Shown here in pieces: positions 6,468 through 12,077 of a DNA stretch of 12,077 nt. The DNA is from Oscillospiraceae bacterium. GTDB taxonomy: Bacteria > Bacillota > Clostridia > Oscillospirales > Oscillospiraceae. The position numbers were made by a program, and so were the translations under genes. The stretch's first letter is position 1; the number at the start of each line of letters is the position of its first letter. Where the stretch lies: assembly GCA_017558545.1 (NCBI GenBank), contig JAFYUG010000121.1, forward strand, positions 1 to 12,077, given 5' to 3'. The notes beneath the pieces are model-generated. The model was not told the origin of the DNA. It did no database searches and worked only from the letters and a program-made list of their open reading frames with translations.

Positions 6468-7190
6468 ATGAACCTACCCTTGAATATTGATTTCCAGCAG
6501 ATTTTGCTGCACCTTTTCAACTTCGCCATTCTGGGCTTCGGCCTTTACATACTCCTCTATAAGCCTGTTAAGGATTTCCTTGAAAAGCGTCAGGAGCACT
6601 ATGAGGCCATGGATGCCGAGGCAAGGGCTGCTCTTGAAAAGGCCAAGGAGCAGGAAGCTCTCTACACCAAGCGCCTTCAGGAGGCCGACGAGGAAATTTC
6701 CCGTAAGCGCCGCGAGGCCGCCGCAAAGGCCAAGGAGATGGAAACTCTTCGCATGGCCGAGGCCGAGGCAAAGGCTGCAAAGCTGCTGGCCAATGCCCAG
6801 TATAATGCAAGCCGCGAGAGAGAAATGATGCTGGCTGAAGCCCGCTCAGAGATCTCCGAGATGGCCGTTGCTGCTGTTGAGAAGATGATGAACGAGTCCG
6901 TTTCCAAGGCTTATGACCAGTTCCTCACCAATGTTGGCGATGCTCCTTCCATGTCCATCGAAGCAAGCGCCGTTGAAATGAGCGAGGCCGAGGCCAGGAC
7001 CGCCGCCTTCATGGCAAAGGCACGCAAGGAAGCAGACCTTGAGCACCACAAGATTCTGGCTGTTGCCCGTCAGGAAATCTCCACCATGGCTGTAGAAGCC
7101 GTTGAGAAGCTTTCCGCAGGCGATCTTCCCCAGCAGTATGATAATTTCCTTGATGCAGCAGAAAGGAGCGTCCCCGATGAGCGTGGCTGA
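6468..7190 (+). CDS. atpF: F1Fo ATP synthase subunit b with duplicated C-terminal segment
   Basis: The peripheral-stalk subunit: one membrane helix (about 10-31, FQQILLHLFNFAILGFGLYILL), the typical YKPVKDFLEKR turn, then a long charged, alanine-rich helix that pairs with a second b. The family is usually about 160-170 residues and ends with a segment like ARSEISEMAVAAVEKM...YDQFL, which occurs here at 125-153. The protein then continues to residue 240 with a second copy of the same segment. Residues 96-155 align without gaps to 171-230 (offset 75), with about 28 of 60 identical by my count, including R-x-E-I-S-x-MAV-x-AVEK and YD-x-FL. The part of b that normally binds delta is therefore present twice. 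The ribosome site AAGGGGG precedes the ATG. The last 14 bases overlap the start of atpA, which suggests coupled translation. It is not a b-delta fusion of the actinobacterial kind. Confidence 0.9.
   Translation: MNLPLNIDFQQILLHLFNFAILGFGLYILLYKPVKDFLEKRQEHYEAMDAEARAALEKAKEQEALYTKRLQEADEEISRKRREAAAKAKEMETLRMAEAEAKAAKLLANAQYNASREREMMLAEARSEISEMAVAAVEKMMNESVSKAYDQFLTNVGDAPSMSIEASAVEMSEAEARTAAFMAKARKEADLEHHKILAVARQEISTMAVEAVEKLSAGDLPQQYDNFLDAAERSVPDERG
6753..7157 (+). repeat. 75-codon in-frame tandem duplication within atpF
   Basis: Copy 1 is 6753-6932 (codons 96-155) and copy 2 is 6978-7157 (codons 171-230), a 225-bp offset. They align without gaps at protein level at about 47 percent identity. 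The DNA copies have diverged a good deal, so the duplication is old and has been kept in frame rather than being a recent slip or an assembly error. Confidence 0.8.
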
Positions 7191-8937
7191 AAAAGGGGGC
7201 CTTACCGCCCTTCTGCGCTCCAGCGCACCCCCCACAGCTGAACAGCTGCTCCGTTTCGAAAGCTGGCTTCGCCTGAGATACGGCGAGGATATAGCTCTCG
7301 ATTGGGAGGTCGATGCCTCCGTCCGCGGCGGCTTCACCCTCTCCGTTGGCTCCGATTTCTTCGATTGGAGCCTTGAAGGCCGCATCAAGCAGTTCAGCGA
7401 AACCGTTCGTGACCTTTCCGGCAAGGGTGAAAGACTCCTGCCCCTTATCCGCTCCGCCATTGATGATTGGAACCCCGAGGTTGCTCCCAGAGAGCAGGGC
7501 ACCGTTATCTCCGTTGGCGACGGCATTGCCAATGTCTCCGGCCTTGATAACGCCGCCTATGGCGAAATCATCGTCTTTGACAAGGGCGTTAGAGGCATGG
7601 TGCAGAACCTCAGCGAAGGCCGCCTCGGCTGCGTCCTCTTTGGCGACACCGAGCTTGTAAAGGCCGGCAGCTTCGCCCACCGCAGCGGCAGAACCGCAGG
7701 TATGCCCGTTGGCGAAGAGTTTCTTGGCCGCGTTGTTGACGCTCTGGGCAGCCCCATTGATAACGGCGGCCCCATTCGAGCCGCAGGTTATTTCCCCGTT
7801 GAATCTCCCGCACCCGGAATTATTGACCGCAAAAGTGTTGACAGACCCATGGAGACCGGTATTATCGCCATTGACTCCATGTTCCCCATCGGTCGCGGCC
7901 AGCGCGAGCTTATCATAGGCGACCGCCAGACCGGCAAGACCACCATAGCCCTTGATACCATTCTCAACCAGAAGGACAAGGACTGCATCTGCATCTATGT
8001 TGCCATAGGCCAGAAGAACTCCTCCGTGGCTCAGCTGGTGGAAACTCTCCGCCGCCACGGCAGTCTGGAATATACCGTTGTGGTCAACGCCTCCGCCAGC
8101 GAGAGTGTTTCCATGCAGTATATCGCCCCCTACGCAGGCTGCGCCCTTGGCGAATATTTCATGAATAAGGGCAAAGACGTGCTTATCGTCTATGACGACC
8201 TGAGTAAGCACGCCATAGCTTATCGCGCCCTGAGCCTTCTTCTGGAGCGCTCCCCCGGCCGCGAAGCCTACCCCGGCGACGTTTTCTATCTCCATTCCAG
8301 ACTTCTGGAAAGAGCTGCCCAGCTCAGCGAAGCCAAGGGTGGCGGCAGCATGACCGCTCTGCCCATAGTTGAAACTCAGGCGGGCGACGTCAGCGCCTAT
8401 ATCCCCACCAACATAATCTCCATCACCGACGGCCAGATATTCCTTGAAAGCAGCTTCTTCCGCTCCGGCCAGCGCCCCGCCGTTAACGTTGGTCTCTCCG
8501 TTTCCCGCGTTGGCGGTGCCGCCCAGACCAAAGCCATGAAAAAGGCCGCCGGCACCATCCGCATAGACCTTGCCCAGTTTAGAGAGATGGAAGTTTTCAC
8601 CCAGTTTAGTAGCGACCTGGACGAGGCCACCAAGAATCAGCTTACCTATGGCCAGAGCCTTATGCGCCTTCTTCGCCAGAAGCAGCATAGCCCTCTGCAG
8701 ATGTATGAGCAGGTAATTCTGCTTGTTGCCATGCTGAACAAGGTGATGGTGAATGTGCCCCTCAGCGAGGTTAACCTTTGCTGCGAATCCCTGCTGAACC
8801 ATATGCGTTCCACCCGCGAGGATATTTGCAGCGAACTGAGCGCCATTGGCGTTCTCAGCCCCGAGCTCAGAGCCGAAATTCTCTCCACCGCCAAGGCATT
8901 TGTGGACGCTGCATGGCCTCCCTCTCTTCGGAGGTAA
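7177..8937 (+). CDS. atpA: F1Fo ATP synthase subunit alpha fused to a delta/OSCP C-terminal-like domain
   Basis: The non-catalytic nucleotide-binding subunit of F1. From residue about 84 it is a normal alpha: the N-terminal helix LLPLIRSAIDDW, EQGTVISVGDGIANVSGL (106-123), Walker A GDRQTGKT (248-255), Walker B VLIVYDD, and the arginine finger R444 in NVGLSVSRVGGAAQ. The first 80 residues are extra (586 aa in total against about 505). Residues 20-80 resemble the C-terminal domain of delta/OSCP: an AEQLLRFESWLRLRYGEDIAL helix, then VDASVRGGFTLSVGSDFFDWSLEGRIKQF, matching the delta pattern VDPSLIGG...VGDxxxDGSxxxRLxxL. The ATG at 7177 has AAAGGAG 8 bp upstream; a start at 7102 would lie deep in atpF with no such site. 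No in-frame ATG, GTG or TTG occurs between codon 4 and the conserved alpha core, so a separate normal alpha is not expected. No free-standing delta gene is present in the operon. Confidence 0.92.
   Translation: MSVAEKGGLTALLRSSAPPTAEQLLRFESWLRLRYGEDIALDWEVDASVRGGFTLSVGSDFFDWSLEGRIKQFSETVRDLSGKGERLLPLIRSAIDDWNPEVAPREQGTVISVGDGIANVSGLDNAAYGEIIVFDKGVRGMVQNLSEGRLGCVLFGDTELVKAGSFAHRSGRTAGMPVGEEFLGRVVDALGSPIDNGGPIRAAGYFPVESPAPGIIDRKSVDRPMETGIIAIDSMFPIGRGQRELIIGDRQTGKTTIALDTILNQKDKDCICIYVAIGQKNSSVAQLVETLRRHGSLEYTVVVNASASESVSMQYIAPYAGCALGEYFMNKGKDVLIVYDDLSKHAIAYRALSLLLERSPGREAYPGDVFYLHSRLLERAAQLSEAKGGGSMTALPIVETQAGDVSAYIPTNIISITDGQIFLESSFFRSGQRPAVNVGLSVSRVGGAAQTKAMKKAAGTIRIDLAQFREMEVFTQFSSDLDEATKNQLTYGQSLMRLLRQKQHSPLQMYEQVILLVAMLNKVMVNVPLSEVNLCCESLLNHMRSTREDICSELSAIGVLSPELRAEILSTAKAFVDAAWPPSLRR
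7234..7416 (+). other. delta (AtpH/OSCP) C-terminal-like domain at the N-terminus of alpha
   Basis: This part of the atpA frame encodes residues 20-80: a helix, then two strands around the GGF turn (residues 51-53), then DWSLEGR (63-69) in place of the usual DGSxRGR. It lies exactly where atpH is found in the common order B-E-F-H-A-G-D-C. The six-helix N-terminal domain of delta, which normally grips the alpha N-termini, is not encoded here or in the end of atpF. Confidence 0.75.
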
Positions 8938-8940
8938 GCC

Positions 8941-9819
8941 ATGTCCGGTATCAAGGAGATAAAAAACCACATAGCAGGCGTTCAGGATACACGCAAGATT
9001 ACAAACGCAATGTATCTGATAGCCTCCACCAAGCTGCGCAAGGCCAAGGACGATCTGGATAAAACCCGACCTTACTTCAGTGCGCTGCGCGGCGAGGTCA
9101 AGCGTCTTTTCTGCGCCATTGAAAAGGTGGATAGTCCTTATCTCAGGAACCCCACCAGCAAGGAAAGACCGGGAAAATTCGGCCTTATAGTTGTGACCTC
9201 CGACAAGGGTCTTGCCGGCGCTTATAACCATAACGTCATCAAAACCGCCGAAGCTTTTCTCAAAAAGCACCCCGATGCCCGCCTTTTCGTTATGGGCGAG
9301 TTCGGCCGCCAGTATTTCCGCAGAAAAAAGCAGGAAATTGAAAGCGATTTTGAATTTTCCGCCCAGAACCCCACCATTGAGCGTTCCCGCATCATAAGCG
9401 GACATGTTCTCCACCTTTATGATACAGGAGAGCTCAGCGATATATATATTGCCTATTCCGACATGCACGGTCTCGCCGTTCGCAGCCGCATGACCCGTTT
9501 GCTGCCTCTCTACCGCGATCTGGTCACCACAAGAGCGGTTAACATGGATATGAATATGGAATTCGAATTTCTTCCCAACGCCGCCACGGTCTTGGGAAGC
9601 ATAATCCGAAGCTATATTTCCGGCTTTATATACAGCGCAATGGTAGATAGTTACTGCTGCGAGCTTAGCGAGCGCATGAGAGCCATGGACTCCGCCACAA
9701 GCAATGCAGACAGAATAATCGAGGAGCTCAGCGTTGAGTATAACCGACGCCGTCAGGCTGCCATCACTCAGGAGATTACTGAGGTTTCCTCAGGCGCCAG
9801 AGCTCAGAAGAAAAATTGA
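8941..9819 (+). CDS. atpG: F1Fo ATP synthase subunit gamma
   Basis: The central rotor shaft that links the c-ring to the alpha/beta hexamer. At 292 residues it has normal length. The N-terminal helix KEIKNHIAGVQDTRKITNAM (5-24), followed by ASTKLRKAKDDL, and the C-terminal helix with ERMRAMDSATSNADRIIEEL, then YNRRRQAAITQEITEVSSGA, are the two strands of the coiled-coil shaft and are highly typical. The middle Rossmann-like part contains LIVVTSDKGLAGAYNHNV. The ATG at 8941 follows GGAGGT, a site that overlaps the atpA stop codon, so translation is likely coupled. The spacing of about 5 bp is short but acceptable. Nothing unusual is seen. Confidence 0.96.
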   Translation: MSGIKEIKNHIAGVQDTRKITNAMYLIASTKLRKAKDDLDKTRPYFSALRGEVKRLFCAIEKVDSPYLRNPTSKERPGKFGLIVVTSDKGLAGAYNHNVIKTAEAFLKKHPDARLFVMGEFGRQYFRRKKQEIESDFEFSAQNPTIERSRIISGHVLHLYDTGELSDIYIAYSDMHGLAVRSRMTRLLPLYRDLVTTRAVNMDMNMEFEFLPNAATVLGSIIRSYISGFIYSAMVDSYCCELSERMRAMDSATSNADRIIEELSVEYNRRRQAAITQEITEVSSGARAQKKN

Positions 9820-9834
9820 TGCACGGGAGGTGCA
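9820..9834 (+). promoter_or_regulatory. small hairpin around the atpD ribosome binding site
   Basis: TGCAC (9820-9824), GGGAG loop, GTGCA (9830-9834). The atpD ribosome site GGGAGG lies in the loop and the first base of the 3' arm, with 12 bp to the ATG, a rather long gap. Folding may present the site or limit it; this cannot be told from sequence. Confidence 0.3.
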
Positions 9835-9842
9835 CTTAGAAA

Positions 9843-11243
9843 ATGACAAAAGGCAAAATTGTGGCCGTAAGCGGCCCTGTTATAGATGTGCGCTTCGACT
9901 CCTCCGCCCTTCCTGCCATCAGGGAAGAGCTGAGAGTAAGCCTCAACGGCAACAAAAAGGTTATGGAAGTTGCCCACCATCTGGACTCCACCACCGTCCG
10001 CTGCATTATGCTCTCCGACAGCGAAGGCCTCAGCCGCGGTATGGAGGTTGAAGCTCCCGGCCACGGCATTCAGGTGCCCGTTGGCAAGGAAATTCTCGGC
10101 AGAATGTTCAACGTTCTGGGCGAGCCTATCGACGGCGGCGCAGCAGTGGAAAGCAAGGAGCAGTGGCCCATCCACCGCAAGGCTCCCCCCTTCCACGACC
10201 AGTGTCCCGCAGTTGAAATTCTTGAAACCGGTATCAAGGTCATCGACCTGCTGGCTCCCTATCCCAAGGGCGGCAAAATCGGCCTTTTCGGCGGCGCAGG
10301 CGTTGGCAAAACCGTGCTTATTCAGGAGCTTATCCATAACGTAGCCACCAGCCACGGCGGCTACTCCATCTTCACCGGCGTTGGCGAACGCAGCCGCGAA
10401 GGTAACGACCTTTGGACAGAAATGGCAGAAAGCGGCGTTTTGAACAAAACCGCCCTCGTTTTCGGCCAGATGAATGAAAGCCCCGGCGTTCGTATGCGCG
10501 TTGGTCTCACCGGCCTCACCATGGCGGAATATTTCCGCGATACCGAGCATAAGGACGTTCTGCTCTTCATAGATAACATCTTCCGCTTTGTTCAGGCTGG
10601 CAGCGAGGTTTCCACCCTTCTGGGACGCATGCCCTCTGCCGTTGGTTACCAGCCCACTCTGGCAACGGAAATGGGCGAACTTCAGGAGCGCATAAGCTCC
10701 ACCCGCGCAGGCTCCGTCACCAGCGTTCAGGCGGTTTATGTTCCCGCCGACGACCTTACCGACCCCGCCCCCGCAACCACCTTCTCCCATCTGGACGCCA
10801 CCACCGTTCTCAGCCGCGCCATTGCCGAGCAGGGTCTTTACCCCGCCGTTGACCCCCTTGAGTCCGGTTCCCGCATTCTTGAGCCCGACATCGTCGGCGA
10901 GGATCATTATCGCATAGCCCGCCGCGTTCAGGAGATTTTGCAGAAGTATAGCGAGCTGCAGGATATCATCGCCATTCTGGGTATGGAAGAGCTCAGCGAA
11001 GAGGATAGAGCCATCGTTAGCCGCGCCCGCCGCGTTCAGCGTTTCCTCTCCCAGCCCACCCATGTTGCTGAAAAATTCACCGGCGTTCCCGGCACCTATG
11101 TAACGCTGGATGAAACCCTCCGCGGTTTCGACGCCATCATCAAGGGCGAGATGGACCACCTCCCCGAGGCCGCCTTCTTCAATGTCGGCACTCTGGACGA
11201 TGTCTACGCCAAGGCCGAAGCCATAGAGCGGGGTGAGATATAG
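9843..11243 (+). CDS. atpD: F1Fo ATP synthase subunit beta
   Basis: The catalytic subunit of F1, where ATP is made or split. At 466 residues it is of normal length with all key sites: GKIVAVSGPVIDVRF (4-18) in the beta-barrel crown, Walker A GGAGVGKT (150-157), GERSREGND (181-189) with catalytic glutamate E182, Walker B LLFIDN (240-245), ATEMGELQERI (274-284), and EELSEED (382-388), equivalent to the DELSEED motif that touches gamma. By these motifs it is a fully active F-type beta and not a V- or A-type subunit. It begins 23 bp after atpG and its TAG stop shares one base with the atpC start. Unlike b and alpha, it shows no rearrangement. Confidence 0.97.
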   Translation: MTKGKIVAVSGPVIDVRFDSSALPAIREELRVSLNGNKKVMEVAHHLDSTTVRCIMLSDSEGLSRGMEVEAPGHGIQVPVGKEILGRMFNVLGEPIDGGAAVESKEQWPIHRKAPPFHDQCPAVEILETGIKVIDLLAPYPKGGKIGLFGGAGVGKTVLIQELIHNVATSHGGYSIFTGVGERSREGNDLWTEMAESGVLNKTALVFGQMNESPGVRMRVGLTGLTMAEYFRDTEHKDVLLFIDNIFRFVQAGSEVSTLLGRMPSAVGYQPTLATEMGELQERISSTRAGSVTSVQAVYVPADDLTDPAPATTFSHLDATTVLSRAIAEQGLYPAVDPLESGSRILEPDIVGEDHYRIARRVQEILQKYSELQDIIAILGMEELSEEDRAIVSRARRVQRFLSQPTHVAEKFTGVPGTYVTLDETLRGFDAIIKGEMDHLPEAAFFNVGTLDDVYAKAEAIERGEI

Positions 11244-11659
11244 TGGCTAGCTTTTATGTCCACATTCTCGCCGAGGACCATGTTCTTGTCCGCGGCGACT
11301 GCCTCTCCCTTGTGCTGCCCCTGCCCGACGGTCTTTACGGCATTCAGGCTCACCATAGCAATATGATAAGCGCCGTTATCCCCGGTCTGCTCAAGTGCAC
11401 CATGAAAGATGGCACAGTTATTAACGCCGCTGTCAGCAACGGCCTTGTTAAGGTTGAGGATAATGACGTGCTGGTGCTGGTTGAAAGCGCCGAAGATAGC
11501 GCAGAAATCGACGTAATTCGCGCCAAGCGCGCTGCCGAGGAGGCCGAAGCATTGCTGCGAAGCAAGCATAACGCCATGGAATACCGCATGGCTCAGGCCA
11601 GCTTGATCCGCGCCACCAACCGCCTCAGAGCCTCCGGAAGATATATACCCGAAAAATAA
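11243..11659 (+). CDS. atpC: F1Fo ATP synthase subunit epsilon
   Basis: The rotor-foot subunit that joins gamma to the c-ring and can inhibit ATP hydrolysis. It has 138 residues, normal for the long form: a beta-sandwich at about 1-84 (FYVHILAEDHVL, PDGLYGIQAHHSNMISAVIPG, NGLVKVEDNDVLVLVESAE) and a C-terminal two-helix hairpin at 85-138 (EIDVIRAKRAAEEAEALLRSKH, then AQASLIRATNRLRASGRY). The start is GTG, because no ATG is near and GGGGTGAG lies at proper spacing upstream within the end of atpD. The start overlaps the atpD stop (TAGTG) by one base, implying coupled translation. The helical hairpin is complete, so regulation by an extended or folded epsilon is possible; I cannot identify an ATP-binding motif with confidence. 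Confidence 0.95.
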   Translation: MASFYVHILAEDHVLVRGDCLSLVLPLPDGLYGIQAHHSNMISAVIPGLLKCTMKDGTVINAAVSNGLVKVEDNDVLVLVESAEDSAEIDVIRAKRAAEEAEALLRSKHNAMEYRMAQASLIRATNRLRASGRYIPEK

Positions 11660-11666
11660 TAATCCC

Positions 11667-11697
11667 CCCCCAAGTTCCTATGGAGCTCGGGGGTTTT
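11667..11697 (+). terminator. intrinsic terminator of the ATP synthase operon
   Basis: A stem of CCCCC (11667-11671) with GGGGG (11689-11693), one mismatch, then AGTTCC (11673-11678) with GGAGCT (11682-11687, one G-T pair) around a TAT loop, followed by TTTT. It starts 8 bp after the atpC stop, as expected for the operon end. Confidence 0.85.
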
Positions 11698-11709
11698 CTA
11701 CATAATTAA

Positions 11710-11917
11710 AAGGCTTCTCCTCGAGGTAACGAAGTGTCGCCGCGGGAGTGAATGACATGCCGGGGGCATGTCAGAGCCGCGGCGTGACCGAGCCGCAGCG
11801 AGACAGCTGTCACGCGAATGCGTGACTGATGAGGTGTCAAAAGTCAAAACCAAGCTTGAACAACACCTCATCCGACCTCGCTAACGCGAGGCCACCTTCT
11901 CCTCGAGGAGAAGGCTT
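11710..11917. repeat. 208-bp palindromic MITE-like element
   Basis: The ends are 17-bp inverted repeats (11710-11726 and 11901-11917; 16 of 17 match). Nested inside are several hairpins: GCCGCGG-type arms at 11738-11745 and 11777-11784 enclosing a perfect 9-bp stem (11753-11761 with 11765-11773), TCACGC-GAAT-GCGTGA (11810-11825), a 10-bp inverted pair GATGAGGTGT/ACACCTCATC (11828-11837, 11863-11872), CCTCGC-TAAC-GCGAGG (11876-11891) and a 20-bp perfect palindrome (11895-11914). There is no transposase or convincing gene. It is probably a non-autonomous mobile or REP-type element; relatives of this pattern are, from memory, common in gut clostridial genomes, which I cannot check here. Confidence 0.7.
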
Positions 11918-11946
11918 TAAACGCACTATCTCACCCTATGCTTGTC

Positions 11947-11991
11947 ATTGCGAGGAGCCGCAGGCGACGTGGCAATCCGTAACCCCTACGG
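11947..11991. repeat. REP-like repeat fragment
   Basis: ATTGC (11947-11951) and GCAAT (11972-11976) flank a GC-rich core, a pattern typical of short extragenic repeats, followed by CCGTA-ACCCC-TACGG (11977-11991). It is non-coding. Assignment rests on pattern recognition only. Confidence 0.45.
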
Positions 11992-12015
11992 CTGTGCGTA
12001 AAACTCAAATCCTAT

Positions 12016-12077
12016 CGTAGGGGCGAGCATTGCTCGTCCGCTTATCTACCCTACAATTCGGGCTGTCGGGGACGCCA
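12016..12077. repeat. start of another MITE-like repeat, cut by the window end
   Basis: CGTAGGGG (12016-12023) is the inverse of CCCCTACG at 11983-11990. It is followed by the small palindrome CGAGCA-T-TGCTCG (12024-12036) and by GTCGGGGACGCCA at the window edge. This layout resembles short palindromic elements whose far end would read CCCCTACG, but that part lies outside the window. Confidence 0.4.

Noticed and set aside
7102..7176. An upstream ATG that would lengthen alpha by 25 residues
   Set aside because: It lies inside atpF with no ribosome site, whereas the ATG at 7177 has AAAGGAG at ideal spacing.
7177..7450. Sequencing frameshift hiding a normal atpH between atpF and atpA
   Set aside because: atpF and atpA overlap by 14 bp with good frames and a good ribosome site, so there is no room for the missing delta N-terminal domain; the delta-like part is in frame with alpha.
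7009..9468. An 819-codon open frame on the minus strand across atpF, atpA and atpG
   Set aside because: It is a shadow of strongly biased codons on the plus strand; the product is low-complexity glycine/alanine-rich with no known family, while the plus strand encodes certain ATP synthase subunits.
9804..11159. A 451-codon minus-strand open frame opposite atpD
   Set aside because: Antisense shadow of atpD; no ribosome site and no recognisable domain.
11829..12020. A 63-codon plus-strand frame at the right end
   Set aside because: It runs through repeat sequence, lacks a ribosome site and has no recognisable features.

Overview
The window looks like a chromosomal segment of a gut-type Firmicute, most likely a clostridial relative of the Oscillospiraceae/Ruminococcaceae. 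The evidence is strong AGGAGG-type ribosome binding sites, moderately high GC coding sequence with C- and T-ending codons, an ATP-synthase locus among sugar-salvage genes, and several kinds of hairpin-rich intergenic repeats. The taxonomic guess is inference only.

Left half (1-4831), all on the minus strand. It holds the N-terminal 284 codons of galE (UDP-glucose 4-epimerase, cut by the window edge), an AraC-family regulator, nagA (N-acetylglucosamine-6-phosphate deacetylase) and a ROK-family sugar-kinase-like protein. The last two are in the order kinase then nagA and probably form one amino-sugar utilisation unit, read from an extended -10 promoter at 4888-4917. The gaps are filled by two structured repeats: a hairpin-rich MITE-like element (about 1886-2030) and a chain of about ten small hairpins joined by a TCGATAT linker (3234-3447).

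Centre (4832-5209). An AT-rich divergent promoter region, with a good sigma-70-type promoter at 5116-5144 reading right and a short hairpin that includes the ribosome binding site of atpB.

Right half (5210-11659), plus strand. A compact F1Fo ATP synthase operon: atpB (a), atpE (c), atpF (b), atpA (alpha), atpG (gamma), atpD (beta), atpC (epsilon). It departs from the usual operon: there is no separate atpH (delta) gene. Instead a domain resembling the C-terminal half of delta/OSCP is fused in frame to the N-terminus of alpha (586 aa instead of about 505), and the b subunit carries a 75-codon tandem duplication of its C-terminal, delta-binding part (240 aa instead of about 165). The delta N-terminal domain is not seen. 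Together these suggest a rebuilt peripheral stalk and are the most interesting content of the window. Subunit c has a signal-peptide-like N-terminal extension, and subunit a lacks some of the usual half-channel residues.

Right end (11660-12077). A strong intrinsic terminator, then a 208-bp palindromic element with 17-bp terminal inverted repeats, then REP-like and MITE-like fragments that run off the window. No gene is seen there.
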